Shown: positions 9,007-19,200, counted from the first letter of the stretch. The stretch is DNA of 39,756 nt from Pseudomonadota bacterium (GCA_021785795.1 JAJYEK010000027.1:1-39756), one strand, 5' to 3'. Numbers and translations are program-made. Notes: generated from the letters alone by a model not told the origin.

Positions 9007-9516
9007 CTAGAACGACGCGTGGGTGGGCGCACCCGGATGGATATAGGCCCAGCCTTCCGACTCGCGGATGGTAATCTCGCCCATTCCCGAGGGGACCACG
9101 GTCACAAAAGGATAGAGGCTGTTGCGGTTCACATGCAGCTCGCGCAGCGTGTTGTTGCACTGTGCCAGAATCACGCCCTGCTTCTTCAGTTTGAGCAGTT
9201 TCTTCTCGAAGCCGTTGTTCTTGACATAGATGGCATATCCCTTGCTGTTGGCAATCAGCTCGATCCGCACCTTTCCCTTGAGCCTGGGATCCTGCAGCAG
9301 ATTCTCCACGTTGTTGATCGTTTTCTTGATCGCCCCGTTGCTGCCGTTGTCGATCTGGAAGATCGCACCGTAGCTCGACTTCGTCGCAACCGCCCCGTGA
9401 AACGCGGCTGCGGCGGCCTGGCCGGATGTGCCCAGCACCGCCGCCGCCACCGCAACGGCACCTGCAGTGCGCCGCACAGACTTCCAGCCCGAAAACCCTT
9501 CGTTAATACCCATCAT
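9007..9516 (-). CDS. Secreted DsrE/DsrF-like (COG1416-type) protein
   Basis: 169 residues. Residues about 10-37 (basic, then AGAVAVAAAVLGTSGQAAAAAF) form a signal peptide. The mature part has the DsrE-like order: IDNGSNGAIKKTINNVENLL, KVRIELIANSKGYAIY, KKQGVILAQCNNTLRELHV (a single conserved Cys), then VVPSGMGEITIRESEGWAYIHP. The last block is diagnostic of the COG1416 branch. DsrE-type proteins handle sulfur as persulfides in the cytoplasm, but this branch is predicted to be periplasmic and its substrate is unknown. The start was set at the first of two adjacent ATGs, behind GGAGG; a longer frame reaches 9654 but lacks a signal-like N-terminus. Confidence 0.85.
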   Translation of the reverse strand: MMGINEGFSGWKSVRRTAGAVAVAAAVLGTSGQAAAAAFHGAVATKSSYGAIFQIDNGSNGAIKKTINNVENLLQDPRLKGKVRIELIANSKGYAIYVKNNGFEKKLLKLKKQGVILAQCNNTLRELHVNRNSLYPFVTVVPSGMGEITIRESEGWAYIHPGAPTHASF

Positions 9517-9781
9517 GCGCTCCTCCGTTGTGGACAAATCGCCATCGCGCCGGACTATGGGGCGAAAAACCGCCCCGCCGTTCGATCCATGCGGGGTTGT
9601 GCCTGTGGCTGCCGGTCCGCTGGATCCTGCTCCATATAAGGACGTCATGAGCATCCTGGTTTATTCCCACCCGATCGCAGGGTTGCGAGAACCGGCCGCG
9701 CGACCGCGCAGCCCGCGAACGGGAGCGGGGAACAGGGAAGGAGCAGGCCGGAACCGGCCTGGCAGAAGAGGGCGAGCGACA

Positions 9782-9809
9782 CACGCCAGGCCGGAGAGGC
9801 CGGCGCGTG
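9782..9809 (-). terminator. Hairpin downstream of the His-rich gene
   Basis: CACGC pairs with GCGTG around an inner GGCC/GGCC stem, 18 bp past the stop at 9827. No U-tract follows, so it is a possible factor-dependent or weak terminator. The rest of 9517-9826 holds the DsrE-like promoter region and no gene that I can support. Confidence 0.35.
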
Positions 9810-9826
9810 CCGCCAGCCAGGATTAC

Positions 9827-10288
9827 TCAGGCCGTCACGTTGATGGTGCCGCTGCCGTCACCATCGCCGTCGCTGCTGCTCGCAGCCGGAACCGCCTGTG
9901 CGTTCTGTCCGCCCTGCACGTTGCCGCCATGATGGTGATGCCCATGACCGTGCAGATGTTGCATGAGGTTGGCAAATCCCTGCTGGGCCGCCGACAGATT
10001 GCCGCCCTGCAAGGCCTGGCCGATCTGGGTCAGATCGGCTGCCAGCGGCGAACCGTTGCCGCCTGAAAGCGGCGAACCGTTGCCGCTGCTGCCGTTCGCA
10101 TTTGCAGTGCTGCTGCCCTGGGACTGGATCAGGCTCATCAGTGCCGAGAATGCCTGCTGCGCCCCGGACAGGTTTCCTGTGCCCAGGCTCTGTCCGAGCT
10201 GCTGGAAATCTGCCGTTCCCTGCTGAAACGGGCTCTGTAGGCTGTTCTGGTATGCAGTGCTGCCCGAATTGATGCCACTAATGGACAT
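9827..10288 (-). CDS. Small Gln/Gly-rich protein with two tandem repeats and a His cluster
   Basis: 153 residues. Two diverged repeats of about 25 residues are visible: residues 27-51 (DFQQLGQSLGTGNLSGAQQAF and four more) and 84-109 (DLTQIGQALQGGNLSAAQQGF and five more). Each looks like an amphipathic helix-turn-helix. Between them is a low-complexity Ser/Gly/Asn linker that itself repeats GNGSPLSGG/GNGSPLA. After the second repeat comes HLHGHGHHHH (residues 111-120), a likely metal-binding cluster, then an acidic tail SSDGDGDGSG. There is no signal peptide or TM segment. The start has a good GGAG site. Similar repeat proteins occur in proteobacteria as hypotheticals; the function is unknown. 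Confidence 0.8.
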   Translation of the reverse strand: MSISGINSGSTAYQNSLQSPFQQGTADFQQLGQSLGTGNLSGAQQAFSALMSLIQSQGSSTANANGSSGNGSPLSGGNGSPLAADLTQIGQALQGGNLSAAQQGFANLMQHLHGHGHHHHGGNVQGGQNAQAVPAASSSDGDGDGSGTINVTA

Positions 10289-10756
10289 GAATATGCTCCT
10301 TGATTAATTATCGAAATTGGAACCAGGTAAAGGCCGGCCCTGAACGAAGCTACTCCGGGGAATTGCAATCGCCGTGCCGGAAGCGCAATGCCCGGGTCAT
10401 GGATCACGGGATCGCTGAGTCTAGAAGCAAAACCTCGCCGCTTCGGCAGGGTTATGCTTCCGTTTTAGGGCAACAGTTAGGGCGGCAACATCATGCTTGC
10501 GGTCGCCGAAAGCCGATGGCCCAGCGTTGATCGGCCCCCCTCAAGACTGTTTCGCGATAAACGGCAAGGTCATCGTGGCGCTGCAGCGGGAACCGATGCC
10601 GGCCCCGCTGCGAATCGCGGCGCGCGCGGGCTTCATGGCAGCATGCTGAATTTCCCCACAGCATTGATCCCGCGTTTGACCGAGCGACATAGCCCCGGTG
10701 GCGAGGCCATAAGCCGATGACGGAACACAGTGATTCGCGGAATTGGCGGGGTCTTC
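10289..10756. other. Intergenic region with no convincing gene
   Basis: About 470 bp upstream of the His-rich gene. Short open frames on both strands have no recognisable family or ribosome-binding site. The first 20 bp (around 10297-10315) is AT-rich and adjoins the start region of the gene at 10288. Confidence 0.4.
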
Positions 10757-10885
10757 ATGGATCGCCTCGCTCGCATTGAGCGAAGCCAATGCAACGTCGC
10801 CCTGACGCGTCACAATGCGGTGCGGGAAGGGGCCGTCTATTCCATTAACGGTACGCCCATCGAACGACTGATGGCCGCTTCATGA
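10757..10885 (+). CDS. Possible 42-residue protein, unrecognised
   Basis: ATG at 10757, preceded by GGCGGGG six bases upstream, runs 42 codons to TGA at 10883-10885 (MDRLARIERSQCNVALTRHN then AVREGAVYSINGTPIERLMAAS). The composition is plausible for a small soluble protein and it does not overlap the neighbouring gene. I recognise no family. It could equally be chance or a remnant. Confidence 0.25.
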   Translation: MDRLARIERSQCNVALTRHNAVREGAVYSINGTPIERLMAAS

Positions 10886-10926
10886 CAGGCCCCGCGATAG
10901 GTGCCGCCGGATCCCGGCCGGTTCCG

Positions 10927-13371
10927 TCACTGTTCCAGATCTTCCGTCTGGCTGCTGCCGTGGCGGCTACGCTGCGCCAGAAGCTCGTCCATCTCGCGCA
11001 GACGCTCGAGCACCGTTGCATTGACCGAACCCGCCGGGTAGCTGCCGTCCCAGCGCATCTCGCCTGCGACCCGGCCGGTGAGGATTTCCAGCGCCTGGTC
11101 CACGCTGGACACCGCGTAAACGTGAAACATCCCGGCCGCGACTGCCTCCACCACTTCTTCCTTGAGCATGAGATGCCTGACATTGGCCTGGGGAATGACG
11201 ACCCCCTGTCTGCCGGAAAGACCCATCGCCTTGCACACCGCGTAATATCCCTCGATCTTCTCGTTTACCCCACCCACGGGCTGCACAGCTCCGCGCTGAT
11301 TCACCGAGCCGGTGACTGCGATCCCCTGGTGCAGCGGCACATCCGCAAGCGCCGACAACAGCGCCAGAAGCTCCGCCACCGACGCGCTGTCTCCCTCCAC
11401 CATGCCGTAACTCTGCTCGAACGCGATGGTTGCCGACAGCGACAACCTGTTGCTGCGGGCAAACCGCCCGCCGAGAAAGCCGGCCAGGATCAGCATGCCC
11501 TTGCTGTGCACGTTGCCGCTCAGCTTGGCCTCGCGCTCGATGTTCATGACCCCACGGCCGCCGAGAAACGCCCGCGCCGTGATGCGCGCCGGACGGCCGA
11601 AGGAGAAATCGCCAAGGTCATGAACCGACAGCCCGTTGATCTGGCCTGTGACTTCGCCAGCCACGTCCACCATGAGGGTCCCTTCGGCAATGGCCTCGTG
11701 AATGCGCTGCTCCAGCAGGTTCGAGCGGTGGATCTTCTCTTCGATGGCCCTGCCGACATGGGCACGTCCCGTGACCGTGGCGCCGTCGCGGGCCGCCCAG
11801 TAGCTCGATTCACGTACCAGATCAGCCAGATCGCTGAACCGTACTGACAGCTTGCCCTGGTCCTCGGCCGCGCGCGCCGCCTGCTCCAGGATGCCGGCAA
11901 CCGCGTCGGCACCGAAGGGCAGCAAACCCTCGTCGCGGCACAGATTGGCGACGAAGTGCGCATACTGCATCGGCGATTCGTCCGCCCGGTCCCGTACTAG
12001 GTCAAAGTCTGCCTTCACCTTGAAGATCCGTCCGAAATCCTCGTCGTACGCCTGCAGGAGATAATAGAGAAACGGACTGCCAACCATCACCACGCGCAGC
12101 CGTATCGGCACGGGCTCCGGCCTGAGGGAAGCCGTGGAAACGATGCCGTAGGCTTCCGTAGGGTCCTCGATTACGACCTCTTGGCGCAGGATGGCACGCT
12201 TCAGCGCCTCCCATGAAAACGGGCTTCGCAGCACATCGAGCGCGTTCACCAGCAGGTAGCCGCCATTCGACCTCAGTATCGAACCGGCCTTGATGAGCGT
12301 GAAGTCCGTGTACAGGAAGCCCATGCGCGCCTTGCGCTCCACCCGCCCCACGAGATTGGCATAGGTCGGATTGGTGTCCTCAAGGATTGGCGCCCCGCGC
12401 GTATCTTCGTTGTCCACGACGAGGTTCACCGCGTAGCGGATCACGAAGCGGTCGGCGCTGTCCTCGGAGGCATCCGACGCCTCCGTCGTCGCCAGAAAGC
12501 CTTCGAAGTTCTTGAGGACATCGTCCTGCATGGAGCGCACGTAATCCACGATCGCCGGAAATTCCCGGTATGTTTCGCGCACGCCCTCGAACAGGTGCTC
12601 GGACGTGTAGCTCGCCACCCGCCGGTTGAGTTCATCGACCTTCTGGTTTACCTCGTCCTGCAAGGCGCGCAGTTTCTGGCGGAACACGCGTACCGCCTCG
12701 TCCACATCCTTCTCGCGGCGCTGGATGTCGGCCTTGGCGTCGGGATCGAGCTCTGCGAATTCCTCGGCGGTGATCGGCTTTCCCTTCTGAATGGGCATCG
12801 TCACGAACCCCATGGGCGTGGTCTTGATCACGAAATCGAGCTGCCTTGCGCGTTCTTCCAGCTCTGCGCTGAGCGCGGCATGCGTCTTCGAGAAGCTCTC
12901 CTGCAGGGTCTGATGCTGTTCCTCGTAATCCTTGCTCTGGAATACCTTGCGCAGCGCCTCCTGCAGCGCGCTCACCAGCTCGTCGATGTGGCGCCGGAAC
13001 TCGCGTCCTTTGCCGGCTGGAAGACTGAGAGCGCGCGGCCGGTCCGGGTCGCGAAAATTGTAGACGTAGCACCAGTCTTCCGGAGTCGGCTGCGATTCGG
13101 CGACCTGCCGCAGCATCGGCCTGATGATGGCGCTCTTTCCGGTTCCCGGCACACCGGACACGTAGATGTTGTAACCGTGCCCGGCCACGTGCAGCCCGAA
13201 ATCGATGGCCCGCACGGCACGCTCCTGACCGATGATCTCGCGGGTCTCGGGCAGATCAAGCGTGGTCTGGAAGGGAAGCAGCCCGGCGCCGAAGCGGATG
13301 CGCAGGCTGGATGGGGGCAGTTCCGCATGTGCGGGCGCGGTACCGGCGCTTTCGAGTTTGGTTATGGGCAT
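10927..13371 (-). CDS. Lon-like ATP-dependent protease (LonB/YcbZ-type AAA protease)
   Basis: 814 residues. The N-terminal AAA region has Walker A GVPGTGKS at 73-80, followed by a large charged coiled-coil insertion (about 170-290) typical of the YcbZ/COG1067 branch. The C-terminal protease domain has the Ser-Lys dyad: Ser662 in EGDSASVAELL and Lys705 in GGVNEKIEGYY, 43 residues apart as in E. coli Lon. It lacks the Lon N-terminal substrate domain. The start has GGAG eight bases upstream. It lies 61 bp after the GroEL-like gene on the same strand and is probably co-transcribed, pairing folding with degradation. It is likely an ATP-dependent cytoplasmic quality-control protease; the substrate set is unknown. 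Confidence 0.93.
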   Translation of the reverse strand: MPITKLESAGTAPAHAELPPSSLRIRFGAGLLPFQTTLDLPETREIIGQERAVRAIDFGLHVAGHGYNIYVSGVPGTGKSAIIRPMLRQVAESQPTPEDWCYVYNFRDPDRPRALSLPAGKGREFRRHIDELVSALQEALRKVFQSKDYEEQHQTLQESFSKTHAALSAELEERARQLDFVIKTTPMGFVTMPIQKGKPITAEEFAELDPDAKADIQRREKDVDEAVRVFRQKLRALQDEVNQKVDELNRRVASYTSEHLFEGVRETYREFPAIVDYVRSMQDDVLKNFEGFLATTEASDASEDSADRFVIRYAVNLVVDNEDTRGAPILEDTNPTYANLVGRVERKARMGFLYTDFTLIKAGSILRSNGGYLLVNALDVLRSPFSWEALKRAILRQEVVIEDPTEAYGIVSTASLRPEPVPIRLRVVMVGSPFLYYLLQAYDEDFGRIFKVKADFDLVRDRADESPMQYAHFVANLCRDEGLLPFGADAVAGILEQAARAAEDQGKLSVRFSDLADLVRESSYWAARDGATVTGRAHVGRAIEEKIHRSNLLEQRIHEAIAEGTLMVDVAGEVTGQINGLSVHDLGDFSFGRPARITARAFLGGRGVMNIEREAKLSGNVHSKGMLILAGFLGGRFARSNRLSLSATIAFEQSYGMVEGDSASVAELLALLSALADVPLHQGIAVTGSVNQRGAVQPVGGVNEKIEGYYAVCKAMGLSGRQGVVIPQANVRHLMLKEEVVEAVAAGMFHVYAVSSVDQALEILTGRVAGEMRWDGSYPAGSVNATVLERLREMDELLAQRSRHGSSQTEDLEQ

Positions 13372-13432
13372 TATCGGTCTCCGCGACGGAGATATCGGGC
13401 ACGCCGGCGGTGGCCGCCGCAGCCCGCAGGAA

Positions 13433-15058
<1,626 letters not shown>

Positions 15059-15168
15059 CTTTGGCGCTCCTCCCGCAACCACCGCACCCCGTACCGGGGC
15101 GGGCAGCATCGGTGCGGCGACGGCCGCAGCCGGGTCGCTCCGGCCGTGCAGCCGTGCCTGAAGGATCC

Positions 15169-15210
15169 ACGCTAAGCCCGGCGCCGCAGATCGTCCTTGA
15201 CCCACGTCAA
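15169..15210 (-). promoter_or_regulatory. FNR/ANR/DNR-type class II promoter of the groEL-lon operon
   Basis: A perfect 5-4-5 inverted repeat TTGAC-CCAC-GTCAA occupies 15197-15210. It matches the CRP/FNR-family consensus (FNR TTGAT-N4-ATCAA; ANR/DNR TTGAC-N4-GTCAA). On the minus strand TAGCGT (15169-15174, fitting TAnnnT) follows after 22 bp. With a start site about 7 bp further (near 15162), the box centres at -41.5, the canonical activator position. In the plus direction toward wbuC no -10 sits at that distance, so the box is assigned to groEL. Confidence 0.65.
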
Positions 15211-15314
15211 CAATCCCAGAATGGATGACGCTCGAAGCTGGCGGCCTGGACCGCAATCCTCCTCGACCCGCTCTGCTATCATGGGCGCTGCTTCATACCA
15301 CGACGGAACGCACC

Positions 15315-15794
15315 ATGAAGACTGCCCCGCTGATCGACCGTACGCTGCTCGATGAGGTTTCACGCATGGCCCGGGAATCGCCGCGGCACCGCAAGAACTA
15401 CAACTTCCATGCGGCCGATGAGGATGCCAGCCACCGGCTGCTCAATGCCATGGAACCGGACTCCTACATCCAGCCGCACTGCCACGCCGATCCGGCCAAG
15501 GACGAAACGATCGTCGCACTGCGCGGCCGGTTCGGTGTCGTCTTTTTCGATCACTCCGGGAGTGTCACTGGCACCGCCGTGCTCGAACCCTCCGGCCCGG
15601 CGGTCGGAGTCACGATTCCGCACGGGGTCTTTCATACCCTCGTGTCGCTCGCGCCCGGAGGAGTCTTCTTCGAGTCCAAGGCCGGGCCGTACCGCCCGCT
15701 GGCATCTGGCGAACGGGCGCCCTGGTCCCCGGCCGAACAGGACACGGCGGCACCGGCGTACCTGGCGCACCTGGCCGGCCTGTTCGGCAGCTGA
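15315..15794 (+). CDS. WbuC-family cupin metalloprotein
   Basis: 159 residues with the WbuC pattern: IDRTLLDEVSRMARESPRHR, KNYNFH, LLNAMEPDSYIQPHCHADPAKDE, LRGRFGVVFFD, IPHGVFHTLVSLAPGGVFFE, KAGPYRPL and APWSPAEQD. The HCH and downstream His residues are candidate metal ligands in the cupin barrel. The family often occurs near O-antigen or capsule loci and its reaction is not established. A lipid A/glycosyltransferase group lies just downstream. The start at 15315 was chosen for homology; the ribosome-binding site (GGAA) is modest, and the longer frame from 15225 has no support. Confidence 0.87.
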   Translation: MKTAPLIDRTLLDEVSRMARESPRHRKNYNFHAADEDASHRLLNAMEPDSYIQPHCHADPAKDETIVALRGRFGVVFFDHSGSVTGTAVLEPSGPAVGVTIPHGVFHTLVSLAPGGVFFESKAGPYRPLASGERAPWSPAEQDTAAPAYLAHLAGLFGS

Positions 15795-15805
15795 GGGGGA
15801 CCGCG

Positions 15806-16183
15806 TCAACGGTCCGCCAGGACCAGCACCCACGTCACGACCGCCAGAATCAGCGCCAGCGCGACGGCGGCCGAACCCATGTCCTTGGCCCGTCCGGCGA
15901 GCTTGTGCCATTTCCGGCCGACACGGTCCACCGTTGCCTCGACCGCAGAATTGAGCAGCTCGACAACCAGCACCTGGAGCAGGCTTCCGACCAGCAGCGC
16001 CCGTTCGATGCCATTGCGTCCCAGCCACACGCCCACCGGCGCCAGCAGTGCAAACACGATGACCTCCTGGCGGAATGCCGCCTCCTTGCGGAATGCCGCG
16101 CGCAACCCGGAAAGCGAGTAGCCCGCCGCCCGAACAACTCGGCCGAGGTCGGTGATGCGGTTCTCGATCTTGCGGAAGCGCAT
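15806..16183 (-). CDS. dgkA: Diacylglycerol kinase
   Basis: A 125-residue inner-membrane enzyme that phosphorylates diacylglycerol released during membrane-derived glucan synthesis or lipid A modification. The family blocks are complete: GLRAAFRKEAAFRQEV, three hydrophobic helices, and the signature VELLNSAVEATVDRVG followed by WHKLAGRAKDMGSAAV. The last helix is ALILAVVTWVLVLAD. The length matches the usual 120-125 residues when started at 16183; the longer frame to 16423 would add about 80 residues of unrelated sequence overlapping the divergent promoter region. It converges with wbuC, 11 bp from its stop. Confidence 0.94.
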   Translation of the reverse strand: MRFRKIENRITDLGRVVRAAGYSLSGLRAAFRKEAAFRQEVIVFALLAPVGVWLGRNGIERALLVGSLLQVLVVELLNSAVEATVDRVGRKWHKLAGRAKDMGSAAVALALILAVVTWVLVLADR

Positions 16184-16413
16184 TCGTGATCCGGTAATGT
16201 CTTTTGCACCGCCGCGTGCACACCACCTTGCACGAGGATCGTGGAATGCCGCGGGTGCGTCCTTTTGGCGACGGCGAACGCTAACATCAGGTTGTGACGC
16301 AATCGTGACATATCCCGGTAAAACATCGTCACGGAATTGACCCAAAGGCTTCAAATCACCGTCAAATAAGCCGCGGATACTGCGCCAGTGCCAAACGCAA
16401 CGAGGCCACAGCG

Positions 16414-17223
16414 ATGAATCCACTGCGTTTCAATGCCATCTGGATCTCGGACATGCACCTTGGTCTGCGGTCCTGCCGCGCAGAATTCCTGCTGGATTTC
16501 CTGAAGCACACCGAGTCGGACCACCTCTATATCGTGGGCGATGCAATCGATTTCTGGAGCATGAAACGCAGCGCCTATTGGCCGCCGCTGCACAACACCG
16601 TGATTCAGGCGGTTCTGGACAAGGCCGCGCGCGGGACCCGCGTCACCTATGTTCCCGGCAACCACGACGAGCTCTTTCGGGACTACGCCGGAAATACCTT
16701 CGGCGGGGTCCGCATTCTTCCCGAGGCGGTCCATCGCACGGCCGACGGCCGACGCCTGCTTGTGCTGCACGGCGACGAGTTCGACAGCATCGTCACGCAC
16801 AGCCGCTGGCTGGCGGTGCTCGGAAGTCACGCCTACGACCTGCTGCTCACAGTCAATCGCTGGTTCAACGTGGCGCGGCGGCGGCTCGGCTTTCCGTACT
16901 GGTCGCTGTCCGCCTATCTCAAGCACAAGGTGAAGAACGCCGTAAATTTCATCACGAAATTTGAAAGTGCCGTGGTACACGAAGCACGCAGGCGCAACTT
17001 CGACGGCGTGGTCTGCGGCCACATCCATCGGGCGATCATAGAGACGCGTGACGGCATCCTCTATTGCAACGACGGAGACTGGGTAGAGAGCTGCACCGCC
17101 CTGGTTGAAAGGGCGGACGGGAGCCTGGCGGTAATCCGCTGGGCAGACGAAAGCGTTCTGCTTCTATCCGAGGAATCAGATGAACATAGTCATCGCGACC
17201 GACGCTTGGTTTCCGCAAATTAA
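16414..17223 (+). CDS. LpxH-like UDP-2,3-diacylglucosamine diphosphatase-family metallophosphoesterase
   Basis: 269 residues of the calcineurin-like phosphoesterase fold. Metal-ligand motifs appear in order: ISDMHLG (11-17), VGDAIDFW (41-48), PGNHDE (81-86), LHGDEFD (118-124) and CGHIHRA (201-207). They match the LpxH/YbbF-related branch annotated as UDP-2,3-diacylglucosamine diphosphatase. At 269 residues it is longer than E. coli LpxH (about 240), so it may be a paralogue acting on another phospholipid-like diphosphate. A GAGG site sits weakly upstream of the ATG. Its last 44 bp overlap the glycosyltransferase gene in another frame, implying translational coupling. Confidence 0.85.
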   Translation: MNPLRFNAIWISDMHLGLRSCRAEFLLDFLKHTESDHLYIVGDAIDFWSMKRSAYWPPLHNTVIQAVLDKAARGTRVTYVPGNHDELFRDYAGNTFGGVRILPEAVHRTADGRRLLVLHGDEFDSIVTHSRWLAVLGSHAYDLLLTVNRWFNVARRRLGFPYWSLSAYLKHKVKNAVNFITKFESAVVHEARRRNFDGVVCGHIHRAIIETRDGILYCNDGDWVESCTALVERADGSLAVIRWADESVLLLSEESDEHSHRDRRLVSAN

Positions 17224-18226
17224 CGGCGTCGTCACGACGCTCGATCACACCGAGCACGAACTGCGGGCCGGGGGCCACGAGGTCACCTTGCTCACGCCGC
17301 AGGGCTTCACGACCGTGCCCTGCCCGACCTATCCCGAGATCCGGCTTGCCCTTTTCCCCGGGCGCCGGATCCGGACCGCGCTCGACCGGCTGGCCCCCGA
17401 CGCGGTTCATATTGCCACCGAGGGGCCACTCGGCCTCGCCGTGCGCCGCTGGTGCGTCCGCCGCGGTTTTCCGTTCACGACGTCGTTCCACACCCAGTTC
17501 CCGGAGTACCTCAAACTGCGTACGGGCGTGCCGCTGCGGGCGGGCTACACCCTGAGCCGCTGGTTCCACAAGCCCGCAGATGCCACCCTGGTGCCCACGG
17601 AAAGCGTACGCCGGCACCTGGAACAGCGCGGATTCGGCAATCTGCGGTTGTGGTCGCGCGGCGTGGACACCGAACTGTACCGGCCGCGCCCGCGGAGCAT
17701 CCCGGACCGGCCGCGCCCGATCTTCATGTATGTCGGCCGCGTGGCGGTGGAAAAGAATATCGAGGCCTTCTTGAATCTGCGCCTTCCCGGTACCTGCTAT
17801 GTGGTCGGAGACGGCCCGGACCTCGACATGCTGCGCCGCCGCTATCCGCTCGCCGTGTTCACGGGGTTCAAGACCGGCGAGGATCTCGCGCAGTGCTTCG
17901 CTGCGGCCGACGTCTTCGTCTTCCCAAGCCGCACCGATACCTTCGGCCTGGTACTGATCGAAGCACTGGCCTGCGGCGTGCCGGTGGCTGCTTTTCCCGT
18001 TCAGGGGCCACGCGACATCATAGAAAACGGCGTCACCGGAATTCTCGACGAGAACCTGGAACAAGCCGCGCTGGCCGCACTGTCGCTTGATCCGCAGCGC
18101 TGCCGGCAGGCAGCCCTACGCTATACGTGGAGTGCCTGCACGCGCCAGTTCCTGGATGCGCTGCGCAGCAGCGCCCGGCGCCCGGCGGGCACCGCCTCCC
18201 CGGCCCCAGGCACTCCGCCGAACTGA
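17180..18226 (+). CDS. GT4-family glycosyltransferase (MgtA/PimB-like)
   Basis: 348 residues, two Rossmann domains. The N-terminus has ATDAWFPQINGVVTTLDHTE, typical of GDP-mannose-dependent alpha-mannosyltransferase-like GT4 enzymes that add a sugar to a lipid. Further motifs are TSFHTQFPEY, GVDTELYRPR, FMYVGRVAVEKN, and the C-terminal nucleotide-sugar region FPSRTDTFGLVLIEALACG. The first position of the GT4 E-x7-E motif is Asp here (DTFGLVLIE). It overlaps the upstream phosphoesterase gene by 44 bp. The LpxH-like phosphatase, transferase and DgkA together suggest envelope glycolipid synthesis; the exact sugar and acceptor cannot be read. Confidence 0.87.
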   Translation: MNIVIATDAWFPQINGVVTTLDHTEHELRAGGHEVTLLTPQGFTTVPCPTYPEIRLALFPGRRIRTALDRLAPDAVHIATEGPLGLAVRRWCVRRGFPFTTSFHTQFPEYLKLRTGVPLRAGYTLSRWFHKPADATLVPTESVRRHLEQRGFGNLRLWSRGVDTELYRPRPRSIPDRPRPIFMYVGRVAVEKNIEAFLNLRLPGTCYVVGDGPDLDMLRRRYPLAVFTGFKTGEDLAQCFAAADVFVFPSRTDTFGLVLIEALACGVPVAAFPVQGPRDIIENGVTGILDENLEQAALAALSLDPQRCRQAALRYTWSACTRQFLDALRSSARRPAGTASPAPGTPPN

Positions 18227-18287
18227 CGCCGGCCCGGCACGTCGCGCCCAGGCATCGCCACGCACGGGCGCCTGGCAGGAAAATCCG

Positions 18288-18776
18288 TTACCGTGCAGAC
18301 CCGGCGGCGGACGGACTCTCCGGGGCCGGCACCGCAATCAGCTTGCTCAGCTCCGCTCCCAGCGCCTGGATCTGGCTTTGCTGCGCTTGGGGATCCAGGG
18401 ACTGCTGCAACGCAAAGCCCCGCAGCTGACCCTGGATGAGACTCAACCGGCCCGGATCCACGCCTGCCGCCTGCGCATCGACCGCGGCCAGGGCAGCTGA
18501 CGCCTGCTCGATATGCCCGTTGGCCGTTGCCTCGTTCTGCTGGCCGACGGCGCCGACCGCCTGGTACAGGGCAATCCGTGCACGCAGAAGCGCGATGCGG
18601 CTCTTGAGCGCCGCGAGACGGCTTTGCTGCGCCCGCGTCGCGTTCGTCAGTCGCCCCTCCCGCTGCAGGGCCCGGCTTGTTGCGTGGCCGTATCCGGCAG
18701 CATAGAACACGATGCCGATGATGGCCGCCATGATGACGGTGGTCGCAACCTGTCTGGTATCATTCATGGGAATCAT
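18288..18776 (-). CDS. Membrane-anchored coiled-coil protein, unrecognised
   Basis: 162 residues. One hydrophobic segment (VATTVIMAAIIGIVFYAAGY, residues about 10-29) is followed by a long Ala/Gln/Leu/Arg-rich helical region with heptad-like spacing (RLAALKSRIALLRARIALYQ), then a second Gln-rich helix (QQSLDPQAQQSQIQALGAEL) and a short Pro/Ser tail. It is predicted to be inner-membrane anchored with a periplasmic coiled coil. I recognise no family. The ATG at 18776 has AAGGAA four bases upstream; a second ATG three codons later is possible. Confidence 0.65.
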   Translation of the reverse strand: MIPMNDTRQVATTVIMAAIIGIVFYAAGYGHATSRALQREGRLTNATRAQQSRLAALKSRIALLRARIALYQAVGAVGQQNEATANGHIEQASAALAAVDAQAAGVDPGRLSLIQGQLRGFALQQSLDPQAQQSQIQALGAELSKLIAVPAPESPSAAGSAR

Positions 18777-18866
18777 GCTTTCCTTGGTGCTCTCCTGGCG
18801 GCCTGGTCTGCGGCTGCGCCTGGCCCGGCCGCAGCGATCCAGCATAAGCCGGTTTTTGGCGTATGT

Positions 18867-19200
18867 CTAAGGCTGTGGACCCCGTTTGAAATTCATTCCG
18901 GCGCCGATCTCCGGGACCCACTGATCGACCGGGATCGCGCCGACAAGACAGCAGGCCTCCATGGCGGCGACCCGGGAAACGAGATCGCCTTTCCGGCCAG
19001 CGCTGCTGACGCGGCAATACACCACCATTTCGCGCACTGCGGGCTTTGCGCCCATCAATGCGCACACATCGGATTCATCGAAATTACGACGGCCCGACGG
19101 GAACCGCCTGGCCTTGAGTTCTCCTTCGCGCGCCCATCTGCGCACGGTCTGCACCGAACGACCGGTTCGTTTTGCGAACTCATGGATGCGGTAATGTTTT
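18867..19200 (-). pseudogene. IS607-type serine recombinase (tnpA), truncated
   Basis: The reading frame gives YRIHEFAKRTGRSVQTVRRW and then AREGELKARRFPSGRRNF, a MerR-like HTH. This is followed by VVYCRVSSAGRKGDLVSRVA, the start of the serine-recombinase domain with the catalytic Ser of RVSS. Homology breaks after GAGMNFKRGPQP, less than half the usual length of about 200 residues. No ATG opens the frame: the codon where the start should fall reads ACG. The Tyr of the family block AMEAYC is Cys here (AMEACCLVG). Loss of the catalytic core and of a start makes it inactive. Confidence 0.85.

Noticed and set aside
15059..15314. CIRCE or sigma-32 promoter upstream of groEL
   Set aside because: I searched both strands for TTAGCACTC-N9-GAGTGCTAA and a CTTGAA/CCCCAT pair and saw none.
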